Notes: generated by a model from the sequence alone, not told the origin. 64,000 nt of DNA from Aedes albopictus (GCF_035046485.1 NC_085136.1:83655734-83719733), one strand, 5' to 3'. Positions 11,041 through 23,377 are shown, numbered from the stretch's first letter. Translations and numbers: made by a program.

Positions 11041-12010
11041 CTTCCAGTACTATTCGCTGGAGAATTCCTCCAGAATTTTTTGAAAAAAATCATAAAGGTC
11101 ATCAGCTAATCCTGAAGAAGTTCTTGGAGAGCCTGAGAACTCACTTGAGGTGAGGTGCGGTGCAGCAATCTCTGGAAGAGTTCTTGGATAAATCCCTGAA
11201 GAAACACCTGGATGAATCCCTGGAGCAATTTCTACAAGAATGCTTAGAGGAAGCTCTGTAGAATCCCTGGAGGAATTCCTGAAGGGATCTCATGAGGGAA
11301 TCCTAGAAGAAATCCTAGAAAAACTTCTGGAGAATTCTTTGGAGGAAGTTCTGGAGAAATTCCTGGAGGAATTCATAAAAAATCTTTTGAGGAATTCCTA
11401 GAGAAAATTTTAGAGAAATTTCTGAAGAAATCCTTGGAGAAATCCCTGAAGGAATTCCTGGAAGAATCCCATGAGCAATTTCTGGGAAAATCTCTAAAGA
11501 GACTCCTGGAGGAATGCCTGTAGAAATTTCTGAGCAAATGCCTGGCGTAATTCCTGGAGGAATTCTAGGATTTAACCCAGCAGAAATTCATGGAGAAATT
11601 CCTGGAGGAATTTCTTTGATGAATTCTTGGAGCAAGCCCTGGGAGAATTCCAGGAGGAATTCCTGAAGAAATCTGCAGAGGAATTCTGGGAGGAATTGCT
11701 GGAGAAATTTCTTTAAAAAAGTCCCTTGAAAAAGTCCAGGAAAATTTCCAGAAAGAACCCTTGGAGGAATTTCTGGAGGACTCCCTGATGGAATCTCTGG
11801 GAACATCCCAGTAAAAGTTCGTGGAGAAATCCCTGGAGGAATCCCTGAAACAATTCCTGCAAAAATCTCTGGAGGAATGTCTGTAGGAATCCCTGAAAAA
11901 TTCCTGAATGTAATCCTGGAGAATTTTCTGGAAGAATCTCTGAAAAAATCCCTAGAGGATTTCCAGGAGGAATTCCTGGACGAATTACTGGCATAATTTG
12001 TGAAGGATGC
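11041..12010. repeat. Degenerate 12-bp satellite (GGAATTCCTGGA type), array 1 left part
   Basis: Tandem units of about 12 bp around GGAATTCCTGGA and GAAATCCCTGGA, heavily mutated. Because 12 is a multiple of three, open frames of up to 156 codons arise on the minus strand (11588-12058); they are repeats of four-residue units and not genes. The array resumes at 13939 after a retroelement insertion. Confidence 0.9.
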
Positions 12011-12066
12011 CAAGAGAAAATTGTTTTCACGTGTGTGTTTATCGGAAGACGTGATCAAAGTTTGCT

Positions 12067-12733
12067 TGGTGGTCTAGTGGCTACCGCTTCTGATTCATAT
12101 GCAGAAGGTCCTGGGTTCAATCTCTGGCTCACCCCTTTCCTCCTACTTTGTATCTTTCTATCTCCTTTCTCTCTCACTCTCTCTCTCTCCTACATATATA
12201 CATCTCATGTATATTTGTATGTTCGTAGCGATCGCTAGAACCAGAAACGGATTGAAAAAAAGCCGATTCCCTTCCTTCCAACTTTCATCACAGCACAGTG
12301 TCAATCTATCATTTAACGCCTACTAGTTATGCAACCAAGCGGACTGTGCCGCTGCACAGTAATCTTCACATAATCTATCGCTTTACGCCTGGCACCCTTG
12401 CACCAATGCATGATCCATGTGCCAAAAATAAACATTTCCCACCAACACACCAACATCCGCATGACCTTGTGCAGGCGCAGAGGATTCAACGGCCTGTTGG
12501 CAACAAGTGATTGCAATCATCACTTCCCTTCCCTTCCCCACATTGACCTGCAACTTGACGCAGCAGGCGCCATTGTCGCCCAAAAATACAAGACCACCAA
12601 CGCTCACACACTGAAGATGTCTGTTAGTCCCATGCAGCTATCTCATTGGTTCCTTGTGTGAGTGTGAACTGATCTGGCGATACTGGAGTAGCAACTGCGG
12701 GCGATCAATCAAGCTCAAGCTCAAGCTCAAGAT
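12067..12733 (+). mobile_element. Full-length tRNA-derived SINE, type F, with 16-bp target duplication
   Basis: The head has Pol III boxes: A box TGGTCTAGTGG (12070-12080) and B box GGTTCAATCTC (12114-12124). A pyrimidine-rich body and a CACAGCACAGTGT block follow, then a second half ending in tandem CAAGCT units. GTGATCAAAGTTTGCT occurs at 12051-12066 and again at 12734-12749, a 16-bp target duplication, so head and (CAAGCT)n tail were inserted together as one element. It may belong to the Feilai family of Aedes tRNA SINEs; I cannot confirm the name from sequence alone. Confidence 0.85.
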
Positions 12734-12956
12734 GTGATCAAAGTTTGCTCGCGATTGAACGCAAATTTCTATGTTATTTCAACGGTTTTATTCCTTTCAC
12801 GATCAGTGTATCATCTCTTCGTGTACATTTTACACCGCTTCAGTGAGTGATACTTGTTCAGCTGTGATTAAACCTTCAAAATCTGGCGATTTATATCCGG
12901 TGGTTGGCGGTATATGATCTTGATCCTCGATCAATAGCGCTCCATCGCTATTCACC

Positions 12957-13663
12957 ATGAACTGCGAAAAGTGTTCGGGAGCCATCCACGAAGTTGACAT
13001 GTATGCAGTGTGCGAAGGCAAGTGTGGTAAACGCTACCATACATCATGTGTCGGTATGGACAAAGACCAACAACGTCATATGGCTGTGTGAATTCTGTAT
13101 GACTGATTTCTGCAAATACCGCGATCGACAGCAGTCGGTTAATGTTCCCAATGCAACTCGATCCGTAGACGAGGAGATAATGGACTTGAAAGTCAAAGTT
13201 GCAACGATATGCGAAACGTTAGCCACTATCACCGCACCTAAAAGCAGCCCTCGTCAGATGGAAACACACAACGGCATTCTACTCCTGTGTCGTCGCCCGG
13301 CTTTCGTGGAGAAACTAGTTCTTCGTGTGTTTATTCTCACGCAGATGGATGTAGAGCTGATGAGCAGCACCCGCAGACCGACAACAATACTTTTGAGTTA
13401 TTCCTTACGAATATTAATCGAAATGTGACAGAGCATGAAATAACCCTAATGGTATCTCGATGTCTTGGAACTAATTCGAACGATAATTTAGACGTAAAAA
13501 AATAGTGTCTAAACAAATTGATAGTTCGAAACTTGATTATGTATCTTTCAAAGTAGTGTTGAACGAAAATTATAGAATACAAGCTATGAGTGGTACTACC
13601 TGGCCAAAACGAGTCAAATTTCGCGAGTTCGTTATCCGATATAATGATACATGGAGGCTGTAG
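12957..13663 (+). pseudogene. CR1/Jockey-like ORF1 with PHD-type zinc finger, frameshifted
   Basis: The ATG at 12957 opens a frame that starts MNCEKC and continues with a C-x3-C and an H-x3-C pair, then stops at 13089-13091. The rest of the finger (W-L-C-E-F-C) and a linker continue in a second frame to about 13260, and the C-terminal block (FELFLTNINRNVTEHEI to TWRL) is in a third frame ending at 13661-13663, with two in-frame stops near 13503. A C4HC3-like PHD finger at the N terminus of a nucleic-acid-binding ORF1 is known for CR1-clade LINEs. ORF1 protein would act as an RNA chaperone in the ribonucleoprotein. With at least two frameshifts it is not functional. Confidence 0.65.
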
Positions 13664-13938
13664 CTGATGCAACTTTAATTACTTTTAACGCGTAAATTAT
13701 GTTTCTTGAATTGAATGTGTGTATTTTTGTATGTAGTAGGTAGTATTTGATACAGCGTTTGAAATTTATATGTTTGAAAACTATTGATGTAGTTGTTTTT
13801 ATATGGTTTTAGTTTGTAATTATGTATCATTATACGTTTTTAATGTGTTATGAAGTAATCTAGTTTTTAAGATTTCATTGAGACCAATTAGGTCAGATGG
13901 ATGTACAAATAAATACAAATACAAATACAAAAGAGCAA

Positions 13939-14885
13939 TTCCTGGAGAAATTCTTGGGGTATTTCCTGGAGAAATTTCTGGAGGAATCTCTAGAGGAATT
14001 ATTGAAAGAATAACTGGATGAATTTCTAGGGGAATTCTGTAAGAGTTCTATTTCTATTCTATTATATTTCTCTTTCTAAAAAAAACCTTGAAAAAATCGT
14101 GGAGGAATTTCAAGCGAAATTTCTGGAGGAATTCCTGGATAAATGTTCGAATGAATTCCTGGGGAATTTTAGAAGAAGTTTGTATAGAAGTCCCCGGAGG
14201 AATCCCTGAAAAATTCCTGGAAGAATTTCTGAAGAAATCTCTAGAGGTTTTCCAGGAAGAATCCTTGAAGGGATTTGATTGAATGATTTCCTGGAGGTAT
14301 ATTCGGAGGATTCCTTGGAGGAATCCCTGGGAAAATCCTGGAGGATTTCCAGGAAATTTCTCCTGAGATTTTCTTTAAAAAATCCTAGAGAAATTGCTGG
14401 AGAAATTCCTGCAAAATTTCTCGGGAGACATTCCTGGATAAAAACCTGGAAGAATGCCTGGAGGAATTCCTGGAGGTTCTCCTTTGGCAATTGCTGGAGG
14501 AACCCTTGAAGGAATTCCAGGAGGAATTTCTTAAACATTTTCTGGATGCATTTCTGGGGGAATCTCTAGAGGAGCTCTGGGAGAAATTTATGAGACAATC
14601 CCTTGAGAAATTCTTGGAGAGATTTCTAGAGAAATCTCTGGAGGAATTCCAGGACAAAGCCTGGAATGAATTTCTGAAGAAATCCCTAGAAAAATCTCTG
14701 GAAAAGTTCCTGGAGGAGTTTTTAGCGGAATTCCTGGAGGAAAAATTGAAAGAATTTTTGGCGGGAATTCCTGGAAAAATTCCAAAAGGTATTCAAAGAG
14801 AAAATCCTGGAAGAATTTCTGAAGGAATCCCTGAAGGATTTCCTGGAGTAACTCCTGGATGAATTGCTGACATAATTTTTTATGG
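13939..14885. repeat. Degenerate 12-bp satellite, array 1 middle part
   Basis: Continuation of array 1 after the retroelement; units GGAATTCCTGGA, GAAATCTCTGGA and variants. Open frames run on both strands (for example 14491-14862 plus, 14110-14538 minus) and would encode lysine/glutamate/leucine- or phenylalanine/arginine/serine-rich repeats; these are frame artefacts. Confidence 0.9.
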
Positions 14886-16495
14886 AATTTCTTGATTAAA
14901 GCGAAACTAGCAGCATTTCCTGATTTTTTGGTTTTTGATTTTTCATTAAATAACGAAGCAATATTTTCAAAATCGGTATTCGTACACATGTAGAGTATGG
15001 ATATCTTCTGATTTTTTTTTTTGTGGCATTCCTTTAAACTTGCTCAGGAATTTTGTCAAAAATCCTTTAATTTCTTAAAAAAAATCCTGCCGGAGTTCTT
15101 GAGTGATTCCTTAAAGGATTCCTGCGAGAACTATTTTGCTACTGTGGCTCCGTCAGAAATATTACCTGAGTTTGCTGCAGCGATTGCTTCCGATTTTTTT
15201 TTGACAAGATTTTCTCGAACTTATACAAAAAATACTGGAGAAATTCTCCTGAATGAATTTCAAAGGAATCCTTGAAGATCTTTCTGAAGCAATTTCCAGA
15301 AAATCTCATGGTGATACTTCTGGAGAATCCATGGAGAAACGCTAGAATATTCACTGGAGCGATCACTGGACAAAAAAATCTGAATCGATTTTGCAGTAAT
15401 ATCTGAAGAAATTCCTTGATGAATCCTAGAGATATTTCTGGAGGAATTCCTGAAAGAATTTCATGTGGAACTGTCAGAGGAACTCTAGTAGTTATTCCTT
15501 GGAAAATGTCTGGAACAATTTCTGAAGGAATTTTTGAATGAATTTCTGAGGAAATCTCTAAGAAAATTTCTGCAAGAGATTTCTAAAGGAATCTAGGTAA
15601 ATTTTCTGCATGTATTCCTGCTGAAATTAAAAACAGGGAAAAACATCCTGAGTTAGTTTCTGAAGGTATTCCTGGAGGATTTTCTGAATGAATACGTGGT
15701 ACAACTTCTGAAGATACTTCTGAATGAATCCTAAGACGATTTTATTTTCCGATTTGTAAAGGATTGAGTGGACGAAAACCTTTGAATACATTTTTGAAGT
15801 AATGCACAGAGAAACTTCTGAAGGAAACCCAGCAAAACTAAAATAATAAAAATATACTGGAAAAATTCCTGAAAGGATCACTGTGTAGACATTTCTGAAG
15901 TAATAGCATTTTTTGAAGGATTTTTTGAAACAGTACTTGGAAGAATAGGAGAACACTCAGCAGTTATTATTACAATAATGTATTTAAAAATTCTAGAAAG
16001 AATGCTAAGGAAAAAATCTGGAAGTAGTTTTTGAATAAAAACTTGAAGGATCACTGGAGAAAAATGTGAAAAAAAATCTGACTAACTTTTTAAAAAACTT
16101 GTAGCAATCCCCGGGAGAATACGTGGAAGAATTTATTAATTTTGTCGAGGAATTTCTGGAGAAATTCTAATGAACAGTTCCTTGTGAAATTTCTGAGTGA
16201 ATTCTAGAATTTTTGAAAGATTTTCCTGAGGAGTCTGAAAGAATATATGGAAGAATACCTGAAGAAACCTAAGGTCGAACCCCAACATGACCTTTTGAAA
16301 AAAAAAATACTAAATTTCTTAGCTTCTAAAAGAATTTCTAAAAGATTTTCTAAAAGAACTCCTGCAGAAATTATTAGAGGATTTATGAATGAATACCCAC
16401 AGATATCTTTGAAAAAATTTCTGCTGAACTTGCACTTAATAATGAAATTTCTGGATAAATACGCAAATGAATCCCTCGGGAATTCCTAACGATTT
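14886..16495. repeat. Highly diverged 12-bp satellite
   Basis: GAATTTCTGAAG- and AATTCCTGGA-like units continue but are interspersed with AT-rich non-repeat sequence, especially 14886-15040 and 15760-16230. The decay compared with the neighbouring part suggests an old array edge. No coding sequence supported. Confidence 0.75.
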
Positions 16496-16539
16496 TTGGC
16501 GTATGTCACCACCTCAATGTCAACCACCACAACACTGTT

Positions 16540-18262
16540 TTTGCCATTCTCGTTCACCTGAGTGAACTGAAAGGCTATATGTTCATGTTCACTCAAAAAA
16601 CGAATTTTCGATAGAAGGCTCGGAGGGTCATGTCACGTATACCAATCATCTCAGTTCGACGAATTCAGATAATGTCTGTGTGTGTGTGTGTGTATGTTTG
16701 TGTGTATGTGTGTGTATTGTATGTCTGTGCGCAAAAAAGTTCACTTACTTTCAAGGCACTTGGAACCGATTTTTCGGATTATAGATCGAATCAAACCGGA
16801 ATTCAGCCGCATTGTTTGCTATAAAAAATGGTTCCGATCGGTCAAGGCGTTCCGGAGTTTTGGCCATTTCAGTGATCCGGACCAGCACCGAGAACTGAAC
16901 CAAGTCCCATAATACGACACATCAAACTGTGACGATTTGTGTAACATTTAGCATGGTTGACGAATTCTGTGCGAAAATCAACACTGAAGACCAGAAATTC
17001 CACGATGTTTGCCCAAAATTCAAGATGGCTGCATAATGTTGAAGATGGCGGCTCCAATTTCAAGATGGCGGCTGTTTGATAGAATTTTAGACTCTAGAAC
17101 CATGCAATGTGGGTATATTTTGTATGAAGAAGATGTCCGGAGTTAAAAAATGGCAACCAGAATTTCCAAGATGGTGGCCTAAAATCGAAGATGGAGGCTG
17201 TTTAATGGAGTATTAATCACTAAAACCATGCAATATGGGTAGATTTTGTACGGGGAAGATGTCTGGAGTCCTAAAATGACGACCAGAACATCCAAGATGG
17301 CGGCATAAAATCCAAAATGGCCACTTCAAATTAAATATGGCGGTTGTTTAATAGAGTTTTAGGCTCTAAAACCATGCAATATGGGTATATTTGGTATGGA
17401 AGATGTCCACACTCCAAAAATGACGACCAAAATATCCAAGATGGCGGCATTAAATTCAAGATGGCAATTTCAAATTCACGGTGGTGGCTGTTCAATGGAA
17501 TTTTATGCCCTTAAACCATGCAATATGGGTATATTTTGTATGGGGAAGACCCAAAATTGCGGCATAAAATCCAAGATGGCGGATCTAAATTCAAGATGAC
17601 TGTTATTTAATGAAATTTTTGGTGGCTATTCAATGGAGTTTTAGGCTCTGAAACCATGTAATATATGTATATTAGGTATGAGGAAGATGTGCGGAGTTCA
17701 AAAATGGCAACCAGAATGTCCAAGACGGCGGTTTAAAATTAAAGATGGCGGCTGTTTAATGGAGTTTTGTGCCCTTAAACCATGCAATATGGGTATATTT
17801 GATATAAGAAAGATGACTGGATTCCAAAAATGGTGACCATAATATTCAAGATGGCGTCTCAATATTCAAGATAGCGGCTGTTTAATGAAGTTCTAGACCG
17901 TAAAACCGTGCAATATGGATATATCTGGTATGGGAAAGAAGTCAGGAATAAAAATAAAATGGTGGCCATAATATCCAAGATAGCGGCCCAAAATCTAAAA
18001 TGGCAGCATTTTCTTCAGAGTTTGAGGCTCAAACATCAAAATCCAAATGAACGCCTAAGTGTAGAATTAGAGTAGGTTAAAATACACAGAAATAAAAACA
18101 TAAAAATATTAACGATATTATTTCTGCTGCCATGAAATGGATTTTTATTAAACGTATAAGAGTGCGATTCATCAAAATCTCACTTAAGTTCTGTTGAATG
18201 GGTTTTCGAAGGGACGAGAATGGCGCTATCACCGTGAGGTGGATTAATTAGGGTTTTTTATC
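16540..18262 (+). repeat. Three-part minisatellite element, copy 2
   Basis: Same order as copy 1: left module 16540-16980 (with GAAAGGCTATATGTTCATG, a (TG)n tract at about 16676-16722 and TGTCTGTGCGCAAAAA), a core with seven monomers of 118-147 bp (16990-18000), and right module 18000-18262 ending AGGTGGATTAATTAGGG. The right module holds an extra AT-rich insertion (about 18057-18110) relative to copy 1. Monomer number differs between copies while the end modules are kept. Confidence 0.85.
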
Positions 18263-18477
18263 TCTTCTTGCATCGGGGACTCTACGGCTTGTCCTACATA
18301 CAGAGACTTGATTTGTTGTTCTAATACTAGATAAGACATGGTCCTAGACATGGTCATACGAGCTTTTTATCAAAAATCGATTTTTGGAGTGAAATGAATG
18401 TCTTTTTGTAAAACGTTGTTGTATAAGAATGGCAAAAGCGAGGCAAAATGTGGGATGTAGTATTTTTTAATGTGACT

Positions 18478-18578
18478 TAAGGGCGATTTCTTCACCCTGG
18501 CTTAAGCGTTAAGCCAGGTTTAACTGTATGGGTAAGCCTGGCTTACCGGTTAAGCCGAGGTGAAGAAATTGGCCCTTA
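18478..18578. mobile_element. 101-bp foldback MITE
   Basis: Left end TAAGGGCGATTTCTTCACC pairs with the right end, which reverse-complemented reads TAAGGGCCAATTTCTTCACC. The interior also self-pairs (CCTGGCTTAAGC with GCCAGG and CCGGTTAAGCC), so the element can form a nearly complete hairpin. No convincing target duplication. Confidence 0.7.
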
Positions 18579-20185
18579 CTGCACTTACTGCCTACATTTA
18601 TTTATAATGGATCTCATTTACGACCCTTTAATTAATCAAAATTAATACCCAATCCTGCCCGGAACAAAGGAATTTCCACGTGCAAAATGGACGCAGAATA
18701 ACGGGATAACTATCCTTCGGAATGAGACAATTGAAAATCTGGCCGGCGGGAATTAATTTAAGATTGCTTCCGTCGTGCCTGACCCAGCCCGGAGCCTAGG
18801 CTCCATGCTCAGCGAAGAATCTCTTCGGGTATAATTAAATGGCATGTTTAATTCCGTTTCACCAGGCAAGAACGGGATCCACGGCGGCGTCAGCCGCTGG
18901 CTGGCTATTCCATCTAGCTAGGTGGAAAAGCATTCGTTGGACGAATCCGTCGGGGCCTTGGCCCTGGTCTTCCTGAATAGTTGCTACCAGTCAATTGGGG
19001 GAACCAGTGGAACGGAGAATGAACGATGACGGATCTTTGCGCGCGCGGCGGGGATGAGTGAAATCAAATTACGAGATTCATTATTCACTTCGTTGGCTGC
19101 GGGAGAGTGCCTGCCGAATGACCGGGGCCGTACACTACTCCCTGGAGCGTGTGCGCTTCTGGAGTAAAGGATTCGTTCGCTATGGTGGTATTTTTGTGCA
19201 GCTGCTTCCAACGCAAATCCTCTCAAAAGGGGTTTCAAGTAGATTCACGGTGCGGTTTCGTTTTTTTATTATTGTGGAATCGCAATTTGATTGATTCCGG
19301 AAATTTCAGGAATGCGGAGAATTAATATGCTGATTTTCACACAAGAGTAGCAACAGCCATTGCATTGGTGCAGTGGCAACAATAAATAAATAGCTTGGTC
19401 AGCCGGTGGTCAAGCTTCCGAGAAGCTGGGACCGATGGGCAATCGTGTTGCCATGTGATCCACTCGTTTCGATTAATTTTCGTTGAAAACACAGGTATCC
19501 CTGGTTATGAATCAATCATATCGGTGATATTTATCCATTCCAATGCAACGATGTGCAATGTGTATCCTTTGATGAATCTCCGAATCGAACGAAATTTGAA
19601 ACGTAAAGCAATTGAAAATAGAATGCGATAGGAATTCGGAAAATGTAAGCTTGGTATAAGCGATGATCTGATTTATTAAAAAGATGGGCTTTAATTGCGA
19701 AACAGAGAGGATTAAAGCTCTGCTGTTGGTCGCGCTTCGATTGTTGAAGTGGAGTGGATAAGCAGCTTAAATATTCTGCATGTCATCGTTGTTATTCGAA
19801 ATCCAACTACCTTTTACTAAAGAATTTTTATTCTGAATTTGACATATTTATGTACTGTCTGTCATTGAACAGTACTCTTGTAAACAACTTTGGATGAACT
19901 AGAGGTTTTCATGAAACGACAATAGATCGAATAACGTACTTTTCACGTACTCACGGTTCGGGTGGAGGGAGATACAACCAATTGCCAAAACCAAAGCAGA
20001 AAATTTATAAGCGGACCGCTAAGAATGAGGCATGAGAACCCATTTCTGGGTACGAAACAGCGAAATAAGAGTGTAAACGACGTAATCAGGGCTATGCGTC
20101 TTAAAAGAATACACTAACTACCATTTCATAGGAACTTCATGCTATTTGATTTTATTTGCCCTTTTTAGGGCATCGATAGAGAGAG
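18579..20185. other. Single-copy-looking non-repetitive stretch
   Basis: No repeat of the window recurs here. 18640-19100 has moderate GC and blocks such as GGCGGCGTCAGCCGCTGGCTGG that look less decayed than the surroundings, which could mean conserved intronic or intergenic DNA. Short frames on both strands have no recognisable domain. Confidence 0.4.
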
Positions 20186-20835
20186 ACGATACATGTGAGG
20201 AAGGTACTTGCGCTTTTGGTTCTGGTCGATGATCTGTCGGTGGCCCGGCGACGTAACTGCGGCGGTGCAGTGGAGATACGTTGGTTAGCCTATTACCAGG
20301 TGGCAGGCTTGGCTACGGTACCGGTTCCCAACCGGTACAATGTTGGCTGGAATCACCGGCGGCTGACCGGTTCGATTGTTGGCTTCGGGACGTTCGATTG
20401 GCACAACAACGGATGATTTGGCATGCACGGATAGCGTCAGAAATCCTTGACGGGTCCGACGATAATGGGAATCACCGGTCCCTGCCGGTATGATTGGAGA
20501 TTTCGATGGATGACACGCTGAACCAGATCGGGAATCACGTGGTAGGTTCCCAAAATGGAGGACTTTCGATGGCATGCACTCGTCCTTCTGTCCGTGGATA
20601 GTCCCTAAATGGCGGAGGGGCGGTGACTATTGAGTCCCAGTCGGTGAATTGTGGGAGATTCTAGCGTGAATCCGGTCCTTGGCGTCGTCCAATCTGTAGG
20701 TAAGAACAAAGGCTTCGAGGTTGCTTGCAACCCAGTGTGATCTGGTCTGCAGAACCTGGGGAGGTCTTGGAGTTTATCAATTCCATTGCACCTGACTGGG
20801 AGACGACGCGTCGTGGCAGTAGCTGATTACTTGAC
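20186..20835. other. GC-rich island with overlapping open frames, not recognised
   Basis: Frames of 70-96 codons overlap on both strands (20195-20416 and 20281-20493 plus, 20285-20575 minus). ACCGGT, CCGGTTC and GGAATCACCGG words repeat through it, on both strands. The minus frame is rich in proline and serine. It could be a decayed transposon coding region or a diverged exon; I cannot choose, and I assign no function. Confidence 0.35.
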
Positions 20836-21003
20836 ACATGGTAATTAGCTGGCTAGATGCGAATATCAAAACGGGACATGCCACAAAAGTTCATCTTATT
20901 GGACGCAGTGGCTTCAATTTCCCCAACAGCCCGAACAGAAGGGAATACCTTACAAATACCAAGCAAAGAACAACCTGTGTTCTAATACCTGAAATTGTTA
21001 TTA

Positions 21004-23375
21004 CAGTGATAGACATTCGTTTAGCCGAGACCAGGGTTGCCACTATATTTTTGAAATTATCTGGCAAATCGTTAATAAAAAATCTTGCAAAATCTGGCGC
21101 TTGTTCAGCTATGATTAAATTTTACTCAATCCAAAATTTAAAAATAGTTTAACAATTTCTTGTTAGTAATTTTTGATTCATTAGGTTTGAAGACGTTTAA
21201 AATAACTTATAATAGAAAAAAATAACTACTAAAATTTAAGGATAGCCAATTAATTATTTTAAGTAATTTTTGGCTTATTACGTTTTAATATTCTTCAAAC
21301 AACTACATAAATTGACAATAAATAAATAGCTTATCAAAAATTGTAACTTTCATTGTTACAGAGAAACAGACGTCACACTTCACTAACTCTTCATTCTTCG
21401 ACATCTTATAGATGAATTCGACAGGTGGTCGAAAGGCCACTAGCAGCGCTCGAATATTTTTGCTCCTGTTTGATGTTTGGCAGTAATAAGTGCCATCTAG
21501 TGAGTGCTTGAGCATAAACAACGTGATTAAGGCGGTAATGGTTTCGTGATGAACATTTTAATCGTGATTTGTGCGAAGCGTTTCGTCTGCTTTTCTGTTG
21601 TAAAGAAATCAACAAGGTAGATTATGAAATACAATACACTGTACGCTACATATGATTTAATTTCTTTGATGAAAAGTCTGTCTCAATTTAAAAAAAATCT
21701 GGCAAAACCGATGGTTTCTCTTTTTGTCTTTCTGCTGCCCAAAAATCTGGCAGTGCCAGATAAATCTGGCATAATGGCAACCCTGGCCGAGACCAAAAAA
21801 AGTGTCAGGAAACTCATACAAAAGATTTTATGATAAAACTTTTTTATCGTAGTTATAGTATATCTAGTACTGTTTTATTAAAATGTGATACATCACACTT
21901 ACATATACACTGAAACAAAAACGAGGTTAAAAACCCTTCAAATGTCATTTTTTGCCTAGACGTTCGTTTAGCCGAGGTAAATGAAAAATTGGTTTTCAAT
22001 AGTGTTTTTGCAATTTTGTGAGTATATTTCGAGCATATACTCCAAGGCATTTAGTTTATGGCGTGTTAGCAAGATAATTGACCTTATTAGTTTATTTCTT
22101 TGTGAAATTAAGAGAAATATTAAAAAAAATTCCCCGATAAGGAGAAGCGATGATAAACAAATTAATTTAAGAAAACTGATTTCTTGAAACACTCAAACGT
22201 AAGCTAGATTAGCAGTTTTGAAAATATGGCACAGAATTATTGTTAGAAATGTTCAAATTATTGCATTAAATGTTATGAAAAAGTTAAGTATATTGGGTTT
22301 TGGTTGTTTAAACTTTAAAATTGGATTGATAAAAGCTAAAATAAATAGTTCTGCATTAAAATAAAGACGTGCCCTAATGGCTGTGGAGTATACCTGTTTG
22401 ATACTAGCATTACTAAATGAGTTAGAAGACTGCTAAGTGAAAGAACTGCAAGTAGTGTCAGAATTTTTGTACCCTGTTTATTTAAAAGCAGATGCTCATA
22501 CAAAAATACAAGATATGGTCAAACAATTGGCTTATTTCATTCAATCTAAAGAAATATATTATAAATGAGTCTTAGTTGTGAACCACATTCATTTTTAACA
22601 TGATTTATTTGAAAAGAATGTCTAAATTATGAAACAAGTAGTTCATGCTAGAAATTTGAATACTTTCAGTGCCATTTCTTAAAATATGAGCCGTCCAATC
22701 TACATTATTCCAGCCAGAATACGGTCTGGAAGATATTGGGAGCTATTAGAAGACGTAATAATAATAAACGCTGTGATTTATGCAAGTGAAACCATAATAT
22801 TTCATCAAAACAGAACTTAAATACGCGATTTTTTGATGGTTTGCGTTATTTTTTTCTGTCAAAAACATTGTTTTTCGTAAATTTTCAACCTGTTTTGGTC
22901 ATGAAACTTTCACTGCATTCTTTTGAAACACTTCCGATAAAAATAACTTACATGAGATTCAATTTGGAAACATTTACAAAATTATGACATATTTATATGA
23001 GATGCATGCAAAACTAATATGGTAACACTTTTAAAAACGACCTAATTCATGATTTACAAATCGATCTATAATGCAGGTCACCATACAAAACGACTTTGTT
23101 GGATATTTTTCGAAATTTGTTAGTTTTTTATCATGGAATTCTAAAACATGTTCAATTCGGCTAAACGAATGTCTAGGCAAAATTGACATTTGAAGGGTTT
23201 TTACTCTCGTTTTTGTTTCAGTGTATATGTAAGTATGATGTATCACATTTTTATAAAACAGTACTAGATATACTATCACTACGATAAAAAAGTTTTATCA
23301 TAAAATCTTTTGTATGAGTTTCCTGACAATTTTTTGAAATTTTTTTAGCCTCGGCTAAACGAATGTCTATCACTG
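21004..23375. mobile_element. Tc1-like non-autonomous element with IR/DR ends
   Basis: The ends read CAGTGATAGACATTCGTTTA and its mirror, with TA outside both (21002-21003, 23376-23377). Each arm is about 220 bp (after removing the nested hAT element) and carries the AGACATTCGTTTAGCCGAG motif twice as direct repeats, once at the tip and once at the inner end (about 21958-21982 left, 23155-23178 right). This matches the IR/DR layout of some Tc1/mariner elements, where the two motifs bind transposase. The interior (21986-23155) is AT-rich with no transposase frame. Confidence 0.85.
21032..21785. mobile_element. hAT-type MITE nested in the Tc1-like element, 8-bp duplication
   Basis: Ends CAGGGTTGCCA and its mirror TGGCAACCCTG, with GCCGAGAC on both sides (21024-21031 and 21786-21793). 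The 8-bp duplication and CAGGG start fit the hAT superfamily. Sub-terminal AAATCTGGCA words repeat several times near both ends, possible transposase binding sites. The duplicated target is part of the left end of the Tc1-like element, which fixes the insertion order. No transposase frame. Confidence 0.88.
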
Positions 23376-23377
23376 TA

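Larger units (their letters stand above)
12011..13938 (+). mobile_element. ORF1-only CR1-like retroelement (half-LINE), split by a SINE
   Basis: Inside the 12-bp satellite lies a unit with a 5' leader (about 12011-12956, interrupted by the SINE at 12067-12733), a decayed ORF1 (12957-13663), a 3' UTR of about 250 bp and a terminal tail of ACAAAT/AATAC repeats (13905-13930). No reverse transcriptase sequence is present between ORF1 and the tail. The edges show similar AAGAG-AAATT-like and AAGAGCAATT sequences, a possible imperfect target duplication. It was probably mobilised in trans by a full-length relative, or it is an internally deleted copy. Confidence 0.65.
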
